From assembly GCF_900626135.1 (NCBI RefSeq), contig NZ_LR130785.1, positions 1,459,241-1,523,240 on the forward strand: 64,000 bases of DNA. Reading direction: 5' to 3'. The stretch comes from Senegalia massiliensis. Lineage in GTDB: Bacteria > Bacillota > Clostridia > Tissierellales > SIT17. The position numbers and the translations under genes were made by a program. The notes under the pieces were generated by a model, which was given only the letters and a program-made list of their open reading frames with translations, searched no databases and had not been told where the DNA came from. Below are positions 37,462 to 47,211 of this stretch, piece by piece. Within the stretch, counting starts at the first letter, position 1, and every line of letters begins with the position of its first letter.

Positions 37462-39276
37462 ATGCCTTATAATTTTAATGATGAGGTAATAAATGAAATA
37501 AGAGATGCAAATGATATTGTAGAAGTTATTTCAAGTTATGTAGATCTTAAAAAAGCAGGTACTAACTATAAAGGTTTATGTCCTTTTCATAATGAAAAGA
37601 CACCTTCTTTCATGGTGTCTCCATCTAAAGAAATATTTCATTGCTTTGGGTGTGGAGAAGGTGGAGATGTAATAACATTTTTAATGAAACATAGAAATTT
37701 AAATTTCATTGAAGCATTAGAGACTCTAGCTCATAGGGCAAATATTGAATTACCAGAAAATAATAACGAAGAAGATAAAAAGAAATATGAGGAAAGAGAA
37801 AAACTATTTGAACTAAATAGAGAAGCAGCTTTATATTACTATAGAAATCTAAAACAGAATAAAAAGGCATTAGAATATTTAAAAAGAAGACAAATTAATT
37901 ACAATATTATAAATAGATTTGGTATAGGTTTTGCCAATGATAGTTGGGATGATCTATTTAAATATTTAAAAAATAAAGGGTTTTCTACTGAGCTTATATA
38001 TAAAGTTGGATTAATAGTTAAAAGAAAAGATAAATCAGGATACTATAATAGATTTAGGAATAGAATAATATTTCCTATAATTAATATACGAGGTAAGATA
38101 ATAGGATTTGGTGGAAGAGTAATGGATAACACCATGCCTAAGTATTTAAATACTCCTGATACTCCTATATTTAATAAAGGTTATAATTTATATGGTATTA
38201 ATATTTTAAAAAAGAATATATCTTATAATAGAGCTATATTAGTAGAAGGTTATATGGATGTAATATCTCTCAATAGTCATGGCATAAGTTATTCTGTAGC
38301 ATCACTTGGAACAGCATTTACTGAGAAGCAAGCTGAGTTACTAAATAAATATGCTAAAGAATTTTATATATGTTATGACTCAGATGCAGCCGGGAAACGA
38401 GCTACAGACAAGGCTTTAGAAGTATTTCACTCAATAGGTATAAAGCCAAGAGTTATAATATTACCTAAAGGAAAAGATCCAGATGACTTTATAAAAGAAA
38501 GAGGAATAAAAGCATTTGAAAAAGCAATAGATAAGTCATTAAATTTAATAGATTATAAAATATATAGTCTAAAGAAGAAATTTGACATATCAACAGTTGA
38601 AGGTAAAATTAAATTTACAGAAGAAATATCTACTTTTTTAAAAAAGATAAAAAATGAAATAGAACTAGATGTATATCTAAATGAAATCTCTAATAGTACA
38701 GGTATATCATTAGATGCTATAAGAAACCAAATCTATAATAAAAATAAATCTAATTACTCTAATAGAAATTCTTCTAACATTCATTATAGACATAATAGAA
38801 AAGATTATATAATGCCTGTAGAATATAAATTGGAATCAGGTCATATTGCATCAGAAAAAAGTATTTTAAATTTAATTATAAATGACCATAATATATATGA
38901 AAAACTAAAAGATGATTTCACTTATTTAGATTTTTTAAATAAAGAAAATAGAGAACTAGCTAAAATCATATATAAAGAATATAGTGATTCTAAAAAATTA
39001 GATATAGATAATCTAAAAACAGGGTTAGAAGAAAATTTATCTAATAGATTAGATGAAATTTTGAATTTAGATTCATTTGTTGATGATACTGATAAAGCAA
39101 TCCAAGATTATATTTATAATATAAATTACTATAAATTAAAAATCAGAAGAGAAAAAATAAAAAAAGAAATTAAAGATCTTGGCAAAAAAGATAATGCTGA
39201 AGGAGAGGTTCAAAAATTAAAAGAGTTATTTATGGAATTCACAGAAATAAACAAGCAATTAAAGATGAATCACTAA
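37462..39276 (+). CDS. dnaG: DNA primase
   Basis: DnaG makes RNA primers for replication. The N-terminal CHC2 zinc ribbon has CPFHNEKTPSF and HCFGCGEGGD. The Toprim domain has LVEGYMDVIS and YDSDAAGKRA, and the C-terminal helical domain binds DnaB. The ATG at 37462 follows AAGGTGATTTTA. An upstream ATG at 37447 precedes that site. The length is 604 residues. It is transcribed with rpoD downstream. Confidence 0.97.
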   Translation: MPYNFNDEVINEIRDANDIVEVISSYVDLKKAGTNYKGLCPFHNEKTPSFMVSPSKEIFHCFGCGEGGDVITFLMKHRNLNFIEALETLAHRANIELPENNNEEDKKKYEEREKLFELNREAALYYYRNLKQNKKALEYLKRRQINYNIINRFGIGFANDSWDDLFKYLKNKGFSTELIYKVGLIVKRKDKSGYYNRFRNRIIFPIINIRGKIIGFGGRVMDNTMPKYLNTPDTPIFNKGYNLYGINILKKNISYNRAILVEGYMDVISLNSHGISYSVASLGTAFTEKQAELLNKYAKEFYICYDSDAAGKRATDKALEVFHSIGIKPRVIILPKGKDPDDFIKERGIKAFEKAIDKSLNLIDYKIYSLKKKFDISTVEGKIKFTEEISTFLKKIKNEIELDVYLNEISNSTGISLDAIRNQIYNKNKSNYSNRNSSNIHYRHNRKDYIMPVEYKLESGHIASEKSILNLIINDHNIYEKLKDDFTYLDFLNKENRELAKIIYKEYSDSKKLDIDNLKTGLEENLSNRLDEILNLDSFVDDTDKAIQDYIYNINYYKLKIRREKIKKEIKDLGKKDNAEGEVQKLKELFMEFTEINKQLKMNH

Positions 39277-39300
39277 TTGTTATTGAAAGGAGGAAAGGCA

Positions 39301-40434
39301 ATGAGTGATAAAAAGAATAACACTAAAAGTAAAAAATCCAATAAAACGAATAAAAAGGATGCAGTCATAAAGAAAATCATTGCTAAAGGTAAAAAGAAGG
39401 GCATGTTAACATACAAAGAAATAATAGATCCATTAGAAGAGGTGGATTTATCCCCTGAAGAAATTGATGAAATATATCAAGACATAGAAGATAAAGGAAT
39501 AGATGTAGTAGGTGATAAAGAGGATGATATATTACTTGACAATGAAGAAGACAATGATGATGAAAAGGAAAATAAAACACCTATAATAAGTGTTCCAAAA
39601 GGTGTAAGTGTAGATGATCCTGTAAGAATGTACCTAAAAGAAATAGGTAAAGTTCCTCTTTTAACAGCTCAAGAAGAAGTAGACTTGGCTAAGAGAATGG
39701 AAGCAGGAGATGAAGAGGCAAAAAGAAGGTTATCAGAAGCAAATTTAAGGTTAGTAGTTAGTATAGCTAAAAGATATGTTGGTCGCGGTATGCTCTTTTT
39801 AGATTTAATACAAGAAGGTAATATGGGCTTAATAAAAGCTGTAGAAAAGTTTGATTATACAAAGGGCTATAAATTTTCAACATATGCTACATGGTGGATA
39901 AGACAAGCAATAACAAGAGCTATTGCAGACCAAGCAAGAACAATAAGAATACCTGTTCATATGGTAGAAACAATAAATAAACTTATTAGAGTTTCACGTC
40001 AATTATTACAAGATTTAGGAAGAGATCCAAGTCCTGAAGAAATAGCAAAAGAAATGAATTTAGATGAAGAAAAGGTAAGAGAAATATTAAAAATAGCTCA
40101 AGAACCAGTATCTCTTGAAACACCTATAGGTGAAGAAGAAGATAGTCACTTAGGTGATTTTATACCTGATGAAGATGTTCAAGCACCATCTGAAGCGGCT
40201 ACATTTACAATGTTAAAAGAACAATTAGTAGATGTATTACACACTCTTACTGATAGAGAGCAAAAAGTATTACGTTTGAGATTTGGATTAGATGATGGTA
40301 GAGCAAGAACTCTTGAAGAAGTTGGAAAAGAATTTGATGTTACTCGTGAAAGAATAAGACAAATTGAAGCAAAAGCTCTTAGGAAGTTAAGACATCCTAG
40401 TCGTAGCAAAAAATTAAAAGACTTTTTAGAATAA
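39301..40434 (+). CDS. rpoD: Primary sigma factor RpoD (SigA)
   Basis: This is the housekeeping sigma-70 factor. The 377-residue protein has a Lys-rich N-terminus and region 1.1 (about 25-85), region 1.2 ([16 protein letters not shown]), region 2.4 ([14 protein letters not shown]) and region 4.2 ([17 protein letters not shown]). The ATG at 39301 follows AAGGAGGAAAGGC. An upstream start at 39277 would include that site. A short terminator overlaps the stop. Confidence 0.98.
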   Translation: MSDKKNNTKSKKSNKTNKKDAVIKKIIAKGKKKGMLTYKEIIDPLEEVDLSPEEIDEIYQDIEDKGIDVVGDKEDDILLDNEEDNDDEKENKTPIISVPKGVSVDDPVRMYLKEIGKVPLLTAQEEVDLAKRMEAGDEEAKRRLSEANLRLVVSIAKRYVGRGMLFLDLIQEGNMGLIKAVEKFDYTKGYKFSTYATWWIRQAITRAIADQARTIRIPVHMVETINKLIRVSRQLLQDLGRDPSPEEIAKEMNLDEEKVREILKIAQEPVSLETPIGEEEDSHLGDFIPDEDVQAPSEAATFTMLKEQLVDVLHTLTDREQKVLRLRFGLDDGRARTLEEVGKEFDVTRERIRQIEAKALRKLRHPSRSKKLKDFLE

Positions 40435-40460
40435 AAATGCTCTATATAGAGCATTTTTAT
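40433..40460 (+). terminator. Intrinsic terminator after rpoD
   Basis: A 12-bp stem (40433-40444 with 40447-40458) ends in a T run and begins within the stop codon of rpoD. Confidence 0.88.
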
Positions 40461-40484
40461 GTTTTAAAATAAGAGGAGGTAAAA

Positions 40485-41186
40485 ATGAAACTAACTCCAA
40501 GATTATTAGAAATAGCAAAAATGGTAGATAGAGATAGCGTTGTAGCAGATATTGGTACAGATCATGGATATATTCCAGTATATTTAATAGAAAATAAAAT
40601 TTCGAAAAAAGTAATAGCATGTGATATAAATAAAGCACCCCTTCAAAGTGCAATAGATTATATAAATAATAAAAAATTACAAAATAAAATAGATACAAGA
40701 CTTGGAAATGGACTTTCTCCATTAAATAAAGGAGAAGTAGATACTGTAATAATAGCAGGTATGGGTGGTATATTAATACAAAATATATTAGAAGAAAATA
40801 AAGATATAGCTAAAGAAATAGATAAATTCATATTGCAACCAATGGTAGCAAGTAGTGAGCTTAGAAAATATTTATATGACAATAATTATAAAATAACAGA
40901 TGAAAAATTAGCAAGAGAAGACAATAGATACTATGAAATAATTGTAGCTAAAAAGGGACAAGAAAAAGTAAAAGATGAAATATATTATGAAATAGGAAAA
41001 AAACTAATAGAAAACAACGATACATTGCTAAAATCTTTTTTAGAAAAGAAAATAAATAAAAATAAAATCATATTAAAAAATATTGAGAAAAATAGTAGCA
41101 AAGAGAATCTAAAATATAATCAGATTAAAAATAGACTATCTAAATTAGAGGTGATATATAATGATAGATTCAGAAAAGATAATTAA
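40485..41186 (+). CDS. trmK: tRNA (adenine22-N1)-methyltransferase
   Basis: TrmK methylates A22 of tRNAs. The 233-residue protein opens with LTPRLLEIAKMV and the SAM motif VADIGTDHGYIPVYL, followed by AGMGGILI and LQPM. AGAGGAGGT precedes the ATG. It overlaps the NIF3-like gene by 26 bp, the conserved trmK-yqfO arrangement. Confidence 0.95.
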   Translation: MKLTPRLLEIAKMVDRDSVVADIGTDHGYIPVYLIENKISKKVIACDINKAPLQSAIDYINNKKLQNKIDTRLGNGLSPLNKGEVDTVIIAGMGGILIQNILEENKDIAKEIDKFILQPMVASSELRKYLYDNNYKITDEKLAREDNRYYEIIVAKKGQEKVKDEIYYEIGKKLIENNDTLLKSFLEKKINKNKIILKNIEKNSSKENLKYNQIKNRLSKLEVIYNDRFRKDN

Positions 41187-42267
41187 ATATATGGAAGAAA
41201 TTGCACCTAAGAATTTAGCAGAAAATTGGGATAATGTTGGGCTTCAAATAGGGGATACAAAAGGAAAAATAGAAAAAATATTACTCGCTTTAGATATAAA
41301 CTTAGAAGTAGTTGATAAAGCAGTAAAAGAACAAGTAGATATGATAATATCTCATCACCCTTTAATTTTTCCTTCTTTAAAGCAAATTGATTTGAATACT
41401 TATAAAGGTAAAATAGTAGAAAAATTAATTAAAAATGATATATTAGTATATACTGCACATACAAATTTAGATGCATCTAATAATGGAGTAAATGATGAAT
41501 TGGCAAGGTTACTAGATATAGAGAACCCTAAAATATTATCTAAAACTCATAGTGACAAATTATATAAAGTAGTAGTAACAGTTCCAGAAACTCACGAAAA
41601 AGAAGTGAGAAGAGCATTTGGAGAAAGTGGAGCAGGAAATATTGGCAACTATAGTAATTGTTCGTTTTCATATGAAGGAATAGGTAGATTTAAACCAGAA
41701 CAAGGTTCAAACCCCTACTTAGGAACTAAAGAAGAAATAGAAGTTGTAAAAGAAATAAAAATAGAAGTAGTAGTTGAAGAATCAAATTTAAATAATGTAT
41801 TAAAACAAATGATTAATGCTCATCCGTATGAAGAAGTAGCATATGATATAATAAAATTAGAAAATAAAATAAAAGAATATGGAATAGGTAGATTTGGTAA
41901 TATAGAAAAGATTACTTTAAAAGAATTAGCAGAAAAAACAAAACAAAGATTAAATATACAAAATGTACGTGTATATGGAAATCTAGAAAAAAGCATAGAA
42001 AAAATAGCTGTAGCTGGAGGTAGTGGAGCAGATTTCATATTAGATGCATATAAAAAGGGAGTAGGTGTATATATTACAGGAGATATAAAACATCATGATG
42101 CACAAATGGCAAAAGAAATAGGCCTAGATTTAATTGATGCAGGTCATTTTCATACTGAAAAAATTGTAATGAATAATATAAAAAAATATTTAAATTCAAA
42201 GATCAAATCAAATATAGAAATTATAGTAGCAGAAAATGATAATATAGCTCAATATAAAACAATATAA
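41161..42267 (+). CDS. yqfO: NIF3-like GTP cyclohydrolase family protein (YqfO)
   Basis: The NIF3/DUF34 family has a di-metal site. Its role is uncertain, and the 'GTP cyclohydrolase' name is debated. The 368-residue protein has the long form, with a PII-like insert in the middle (about 130-235). Metal ligands lie in IISHHPLIF near the start and in GDIKHHDAQ and DAGHFHTE near the end. It starts inside trmK. Confidence 0.92.
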   Translation: MIDSEKIIKYMEEIAPKNLAENWDNVGLQIGDTKGKIEKILLALDINLEVVDKAVKEQVDMIISHHPLIFPSLKQIDLNTYKGKIVEKLIKNDILVYTAHTNLDASNNGVNDELARLLDIENPKILSKTHSDKLYKVVVTVPETHEKEVRRAFGESGAGNIGNYSNCSFSYEGIGRFKPEQGSNPYLGTKEEIEVVKEIKIEVVVEESNLNNVLKQMINAHPYEEVAYDIIKLENKIKEYGIGRFGNIEKITLKELAEKTKQRLNIQNVRVYGNLEKSIEKIAVAGGSGADFILDAYKKGVGVYITGDIKHHDAQMAKEIGLDLIDAGHFHTEKIVMNNIKKYLNSKIKSNIEIIVAENDNIAQYKTI

Positions 42268-42286
42268 TCTAGCTGGGGGTGCTTTT

Positions 42287-43006
42287 ATGGATACAACACA
42301 AATACTATGGAAAATTTATGAATATGAAAAAGAAATAGAAAAATTAAAAAACAGAAAAGAATTTTTAGAGGCAAATAAAAATTTAGAAGAATTATCAGAA
42401 GGTTTAAATGAAAAGAAATATGATATAACTAATTTTAAAACTCAATTAGAAGTTGATAATATGAAAATTAAAAGGCTAAATCATAAATTAAAAGAAATAA
42501 ATTTTCAAATCAAAGATACAAACTCTAGATTGTATAGTGGAGATATCTCAAATGTAAAGAAGTTAACAAAACTCCAAAAAGAAGAAGCAGATTTAAAACA
42601 AGAAAAAGAAAAATTAGAAAATGAAATACTAGAACTAATGGAAAATGTAGAAACAAACACAAAAGATTTATATAATTCCGAGAAAACTTATGAACAGTTA
42701 GAAACAAAATACAAAAATTCTGAAAAAGATAACATAAATAAATTAAATGATATCAAAGAACAAATTAAAGAGTTAGAAAATAAAATAGAAGAATTAAAAT
42801 CATCATTAGAAGATGAAATATTGTCTAAATATGAAACTTTAAAAACAAAAAAATCAAAACCAATATCAAAACTAGATGATGATAAATGCACAGGATGTCA
42901 TATGTCAATAGCTTCAATTGTAGTTTCAAAAGTTAAAAAAGGTAAAGAAGTTGTATATTGTGATAACTGTGGTAGAATCCTCTATTATGAAGAAGATAAT
43001 AATTAG
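42287..43006 (+). CDS. Coiled-coil zinc-ribbon protein (DUF164 family)
   Basis: The 239-residue protein has a long helical hairpin of coiled coil (about 5-190, Glu/Lys/Leu-rich) and a C-terminal zinc ribbon with CTGC and CDNC. Its family is thought to bind nucleic acid or act as an RNA-linked adaptor, but the function is not settled. It lies next to trmK/yqfO and just before rnpB, a common location in Firmicutes. Confidence 0.9.
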   Translation: MDTTQILWKIYEYEKEIEKLKNRKEFLEANKNLEELSEGLNEKKYDITNFKTQLEVDNMKIKRLNHKLKEINFQIKDTNSRLYSGDISNVKKLTKLQKEEADLKQEKEKLENEILELMENVETNTKDLYNSEKTYEQLETKYKNSEKDNINKLNDIKEQIKELENKIEELKSSLEDEILSKYETLKTKKSKPISKLDDDKCTGCHMSIASIVVSKVKKGKEVVYCDNCGRILYYEEDNN

Positions 43007-43038
43007 TAATCTAAGGAAATATAGGAAGAAAAGGGTTC

Positions 43039-43067
43039 TTGATTAGATTATAAGTATATGATATATT
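43039..43067 (+). promoter_or_regulatory. Probable promoter of rnpB
   Basis: TTGATT (43039-43044), a 17-bp gap and TATATT (43062-43067) lie about 25 bp before the mature 5' end of RNase P RNA. Confidence 0.65.
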
Positions 43068-43093
43068 ATGTATAGATTAAAAATAAAAATTAA

Positions 43094-43430
43094 ATACGAG
43101 TAAATCAGATGATCGCATGAATTACATGAGGAAAGTCCGAGCTCCATAGGGCAAGAGTGCTGGGTAATACCCAGTGGAGGTAACTCTAAGGATAGTGCAA
43201 CAGAAATAAACCGCCTGCATGACAGGTAAGGATGGAAAGGTGAGGTAAGAGCTCACCAGAGACTAGGTGACTAGTCTGCTCTGTAAACCCCACTCGGAGC
43301 AAGACCAAGCAGGGATGAAAAAGCTACTGCTCGTAGTATCCCGTAGGTAGGTCGCTTGAATCTACTGGCAACAGTAGATCTAGAAAGATGATCGTCAGAT
43401 ACAGAACTCGGCTTATAGATTTAGTCGTAT
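43094..43430 (+). ncRNA. rnpB: RNase P RNA (M1 RNA), type A
   Basis: This is the catalytic RNA that matures tRNA 5' ends. Conserved blocks are visible: GAGGAAAGTCCGAGCTCCAT near the 5' side, AGTGCAACAGAAATAAACCG, the GATGAAAAAGCT region and ACAGAACTCGGCTTATAGAT near the 3' end. P1 is formed by 43094-43106 with 43418-43430, pairing at 12 of 13 positions, which sets both ends. The layout around the GGGCA and CTGGGTAATACCCAG stem points to ancestral type A rather than the Bacillus type B. The 43,007-43,589 interval has no protein gene; it holds this RNA plus its promoter and terminator. Confidence 0.97.
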
Positions 43431-43437
43431 ATAACTT

Positions 43438-43473
43438 AAATACCATTACCGCATGAGGTAATGGTATTTTTAT
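43438..43473 (+). terminator. Intrinsic terminator after rnpB
   Basis: A 13-bp stem (43438-43450 with 43457-43469), a 6-nt loop and TTTT follow rnpB. Confidence 0.9.
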
Positions 43474-43521
43474 GTTAAATTAATATTACATATTTAAAAT
43501 ATAACATATTAGTAACAATAC

Positions 43522-43550
43522 TTGTAATTTAGTATACCTATATGTTATAT
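43522..43550 (+). promoter_or_regulatory. Possible promoter of the lipoprotein gene
   Basis: TTGTAA (43522-43527), a 17-bp spacer and TTATAT (43545-43550) precede the gene by 40 bp. The -10 match is only fair. Confidence 0.4.
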
Positions 43551-43589
43551 TTTTAATGAAGTAAATACATAGGAAAAGGGGGTATTTAA

Positions 43590-44174
43590 ATGAAAATCAA
43601 AGCGCTTTTAATATCTTTAGTATTAGCAGTAGCACTATTAGCAGGATGTGGAGCTGATGAACCAGCTGAAGATGCAGATTCTCAAACTGAAGAAAACCAA
43701 GATCAAGAAGAACAAGATGAATCAAAAGGTGAAGAAGATGCTGATGCTACAACTACAGCTTCAATAGTAAGTGATGAGGAAGCATTCAAAGAAGCAATTA
43801 GTGCTGATGGTACTTGGATCATTGCAACATTAAATGATTTAACTTTTGAAGAAGATTTAGTATTAGAAGGTGAATTTCATAATAAAGGTGATTCTGAACA
43901 AGAATTATACCGTAAATTAGCACCATATACTCAAGATGAAGATCGTAACATCACTGAGAGATATACTATAACTGCTCCAAAATTAACAGTTAAAAGTCCA
44001 AATGCTAAACTTCAAGGTGGTACTTTTGTAGGTGATATTTATGTTGAAGCTAATGGCTTCACATTATCAGATGCTAAAGTAGAAGGAAATGTATACTTTG
44101 CAAATGAGGAATATAAAGAATCATTTGTTCAAGAAGAAGGCGAAGTTACAGGAGAAACATCATTACAAGAATAA
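43590..44174 (+). CDS. Acidic lipoprotein of unknown function
   Basis: The signal peptide ends in the lipobox LLAGC (Cys20), so the protein is lipid-anchored outside the cell. A very acidic Glu/Gln/Asp-rich linker (about 22-52) follows. The rest is a beta-rich domain with repeated short strands (TAPKLTVKSPNAKLQGGTF, then GDIYVEANGFTLSDAKVEG), which looks like a single-stranded beta-helix. No enzymatic motif was seen. AAGGGGG precedes the ATG, and both a promoter and a terminator flank it, so it is probably monocistronic and well expressed. Confidence 0.87.
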   Translation: MKIKALLISLVLAVALLAGCGADEPAEDADSQTEENQDQEEQDESKGEEDADATTTASIVSDEEAFKEAISADGTWIIATLNDLTFEEDLVLEGEFHNKGDSEQELYRKLAPYTQDEDRNITERYTITAPKLTVKSPNAKLQGGTFVGDIYVEANGFTLSDAKVEGNVYFANEEYKESFVQEEGEVTGETSLQE

Positions 44175-44180
44175 TATATG

Positions 44181-44217
44181 AAACTGAGTATATAAACTTA
44201 TATACTCAGTTTTTTAT
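44181..44217 (+). terminator. Intrinsic terminator after the lipoprotein gene
   Basis: A 12-bp stem (44181-44192 with 44201-44212), an 8-nt loop and a T run form a strong terminator. Confidence 0.9.
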
Positions 44218-44266
44218 TTTTTATGATATTATGTTAATATAATATTTAATGAAAGGCTGTGGAAAA

Positions 44267-45421
44267 TTGGATAGAACAAAAGTATCATTACTTAAATGTC
44301 CTGACTATAATTATAAAAAAGTTGAAGAATCAATATTAAAATCATTTGAAAATTTAGGTGGAATAGAAAACTATATAAAACCTAAAGAAAAGGTGCTTCT
44401 TAAAATAAATTTACTGATGAAAAAAAGACCAGAAGAAGCTACAACAACTCATCCTATTTTTACAAAAGCATTAGCAAAGGTATTGATAGACTATGGGGCA
44501 GAAGTAATAATAGGAGATAGTCCAGGAGGACCTTTCAATAAAACAATATTAAATGGAGTATATAAGGCTTGTGGAATAGAAGAAATATCAAATGAAGTAG
44601 GAGCTGAATTAAACTATAATACAAATGCAGTTAATATGAAAAATGAAAAAGGATTAATATTAAAAAATATAAATGCTATAGAAGTATTAAATCAAGTAGA
44701 TAAAGTAATATCAGTATCAAAATTAAAAACACATGGTATGATGATGTTTACAGGTGCAGTTAAAAATATGTTTGGAATAGTAGCTGGACTTGAAAAGGCA
44801 GAATATCATGTACGAATGCCAAATATCAAAGACTTTTCAAATGCTTTAGTAGATATATGTATGCTTTCAAATCCAATATTATCATTTATGGATGGAATTG
44901 TAGGTATGGAAGGAAATGGACCAAGTGGAGGAACACCAAGACAAGCAGGAGTAGTATTAGCATCTACAACACCATATCATTTAGATGTAGTAGCTACAAA
45001 TTTAATAGGAATAACCCCTAAAAAAGTACCTACTATACAAAGGTGTACAGAAAGAAAATTATGTAAAGGTGACTTATCAGATATAGAACTTTTAGGAAAT
45101 GAATTAAATCAACTTAAAATAAATGATTTTATAGTACCAGAAATAAGAAGTTTAGATCTTTTAGATGGCAAATTACCAAAATTTATGAGAGATATAATAA
45201 ATGAACTTATGCAACCAAAACCAGTATTTAATAAAGAAACATGTATAAGTTGTAAGAAATGTTTGGAAAGTTGTCCACCTCAAGTAATAAAAATGATTAA
45301 TAATAAACCATCTGCAAATTTAGATGAATGTATAAGATGTTTTTGTTGTCAGGAACTATGTCCAGTAAATGCAATAGATATTCATAGACCATTACTTATG
45401 AAATTAATGGCAAAATTATAG
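44267..45421 (+). CDS. DUF362 protein with 2x[4Fe-4S] ferredoxin domain
   Basis: The function is unknown. The first ~300 residues are DUF362 (VLLKINLLMKKRPEEATTTHP, GDSPGGPF, KLKTHGMMMFTGAVKNMFG). The C-terminus is a bacterial ferredoxin with two clusters, CISCKKCLESCPP and CIRCFCCQELCPVNAI. This suggests a redox role, perhaps electron input to an unknown enzyme. The TTG at 44267, about ten bases after AAAGG, is preferred to the ATG at 44249, giving 384 residues. It is the first of a close-packed set of genes. Confidence 0.87.
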   Translation: MDRTKVSLLKCPDYNYKKVEESILKSFENLGGIENYIKPKEKVLLKINLLMKKRPEEATTTHPIFTKALAKVLIDYGAEVIIGDSPGGPFNKTILNGVYKACGIEEISNEVGAELNYNTNAVNMKNEKGLILKNINAIEVLNQVDKVISVSKLKTHGMMMFTGAVKNMFGIVAGLEKAEYHVRMPNIKDFSNALVDICMLSNPILSFMDGIVGMEGNGPSGGTPRQAGVVLASTTPYHLDVVATNLIGITPKKVPTIQRCTERKLCKGDLSDIELLGNELNQLKINDFIVPEIRSLDLLDGKLPKFMRDIINELMQPKPVFNKETCISCKKCLESCPPQVIKMINNKPSANLDECIRCFCCQELCPVNAIDIHRPLLMKLMAKL

Positions 45422-45436
45422 AAAGGATTGATAAAT

Positions 45437-45916
45437 GTGAAAACCGAAGAAAAAGTATATAAAGTATTAGAAGAAATGAATATAGACTATAAATTAATAG
45501 AACACCCTGAAGTTTTTACAATAGAAGAAGCTCGTCAATATACTAATGAAGAAGGAATAAAAAATTTATTTTTAACTAATAAAAAGAAAAATAAATTTTT
45601 TCTTGTACTTATAAATGAAGATACTAAAATGGATATAAAGAGTTTTGGAGAATATATAGGAGAAAAGAGAATTAAATTTGCAAAAGAAAAACATTTAAAA
45701 GAAAAAATGAATACTAAACCAGGAGCAGTATCATTATTTGGACTATTAAATAATGAAGAAAGAGATATACAAGTATATATAGATACTAAAATAGCAAAAA
45801 AAGAAGAAGTAACATTCCATCCAAATAATAATACTAAAACAATTATTATAAAAACAGAAGATATGTATAAGTTTTTAAAAGAGTTAGGATATGATTATAA
45901 ATTTATAAGTATTTAA
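45437..45916 (+). CDS. YbaK/EbsC-family aminoacyl-tRNA deacylase
   Basis: YbaK-domain proteins hydrolyse mischarged tRNAs such as Ala-tRNA-Pro or Cys-tRNA-Pro. The 159-residue protein has EHPEVFTIEEA at the start, a central LFLTNKKKNKFFLVL and the KPGAVSLFGLLN motif typical of the PrdX/ProX branch. The GTG at 45437, nine bases after AAAGGA, is preferred over a TTG nine bases earlier. It lies 15 bp after the DUF362 gene. Confidence 0.88.
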   Translation: MKTEEKVYKVLEEMNIDYKLIEHPEVFTIEEARQYTNEEGIKNLFLTNKKKNKFFLVLINEDTKMDIKSFGEYIGEKRIKFAKEKHLKEKMNTKPGAVSLFGLLNNEERDIQVYIDTKIAKKEEVTFHPNNNTKTIIIKTEDMYKFLKELGYDYKFISI

Positions 45917-45926
45917 GGAGGAAAAT

Positions 45927-46283
45927 GTGGAACTTTCAAAAGATAATATAATTATAATTGTAGGACTCATAGTATTAGTAATAGGAACTCCTTTAGTAAT
46001 TAAAAGTATAATAAAAAATATAAAACTTATAAAGAAATCAAATAAAAAATTATATGGTTGGGATATTTTAATTACAATACTTTCAAGATTACATTATTTA
46101 CTATTTATATTAGTTATCTTGATTAAATATTGGACAGATAGGTACATTTATAATTATGAATTTGATAATTATTTCTTTATTGTGATAGTGCCAAGTTTTT
46201 CTTTATTTTTAATGATGATTGAATCTATAATATGTAGACTAAAAGAAAAATTAGATAATGAATATATATCTGAGGAAGGTTGA
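45927..46283 (+). CDS. Small membrane protein, unknown
   Basis: This 118-residue protein with three predicted membrane segments (about 7-27, 48-70, 84-105) has no recognised domain. The start is GTG after AAGGAGG with five bases between. Its spacing of 10 bp after the YbaK gene and 4 bp before the hydrolase gene suggests operon membership. Confidence 0.75.
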   Translation: MELSKDNIIIIVGLIVLVIGTPLVIKSIIKNIKLIKKSNKKLYGWDILITILSRLHYLLFILVILIKYWTDRYIYNYEFDNYFFIVIVPSFSLFLMMIESIICRLKEKLDNEYISEEG

Positions 46284-46287
46284 TTGT

Positions 46288-47211
46288 ATGAAAAATAATG
46301 GAACGTTTATAAAAGGGAAAGATGACTTTCCAGTATATTTATATATTTGGAATAAAGTAAATAATCCAAAAGGAGTAGTACAAATATTTCATGGCATGTC
46401 AGAACATGCAGCAAGATACAATGAATTTGCAAAATATTTAAACAAAGAAGGATATATAGTATATGCATCTGATCATAGAGGGCATGGTAAAACAGCAAAA
46501 GGAATAGATAACCTAGGTAATATTGGAGAAGATGGTTTTAATAATACAGTATACGATGGTTATATAATAAATAGGATGATAAAAAAATCATATTCAAATT
46601 TACCTATAATATTATTAGGACATAGCTTTGGTTCATTTATAGCACAAGAATACATAATTAAACATGGTAAAAGTATAGATGGGCTTATACTTTCAGGTTC
46701 TGCTAAAATGGAAGGAATGTCAATAAAACTAGGTCAAATAATTTCAACCATGCAGAAAAGAATATATGATGATAAAAATAAAGCTAATTTAATAGACAAA
46801 GTAAGTTTTGGTAATTTTAATAAAAAAATAAAGCATCCAATTTCAAAATTTTCATGGCTTACTAGAGATGAAAAACAAGTGGCAAAATATGATGAAGATC
46901 CTCTATGTGGAACTATCTTTCCAATTACATTTTATTATTATTTTTTTGATGGTCTCTCTAAACTTTATATAAAAGAAAGATTAGAAAAAATACCAAAAAA
47001 TCTACCAATATTAATATTTTCAGGGGATAAAGATCCTGTAGGTGGATATGGGAAACTAGTAAAAAAACTTTATGAAACATATAAAGATATGGGAATGAAA
47101 GATGTAAATATAGAATTATATCCTGGTGGTAGACATGAAATGTTAAATGAAATAAATAGAAAAGAAGTATATAATCATATAGTTGATTGGATTAAAGAAG
47201 CCTATGAGTAA
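46288..47211 (+). CDS. Alpha/beta hydrolase, lysophospholipase/monoacylglycerol lipase type
   Basis: This is a serine hydrolase of the Hydrolase_4 family, likely acting on lipid esters at the membrane. The nucleophile Ser113 lies in GHSFG, with the oxyanion-hole region FHGMSEHAARY at 35-44. A likely catalytic Asp is in FSGDKDPVGG and a His in GGRHEML near the C-terminus. The ATG at 46288 gives 307 residues. An in-frame ATG at 46258 overlaps the upstream gene and lies before the AGGAAGG site. It overlaps the GGDEF gene by 8 bp. Confidence 0.9.
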   Translation: MKNNGTFIKGKDDFPVYLYIWNKVNNPKGVVQIFHGMSEHAARYNEFAKYLNKEGYIVYASDHRGHGKTAKGIDNLGNIGEDGFNNTVYDGYIINRMIKKSYSNLPIILLGHSFGSFIAQEYIIKHGKSIDGLILSGSAKMEGMSIKLGQIISTMQKRIYDDKNKANLIDKVSFGNFNKKIKHPISKFSWLTRDEKQVAKYDEDPLCGTIFPITFYYYFFDGLSKLYIKERLEKIPKNLPILIFSGDKDPVGGYGKLVKKLYETYKDMGMKDVNIELYPGGRHEMLNEINRKEVYNHIVDWIKEAYE

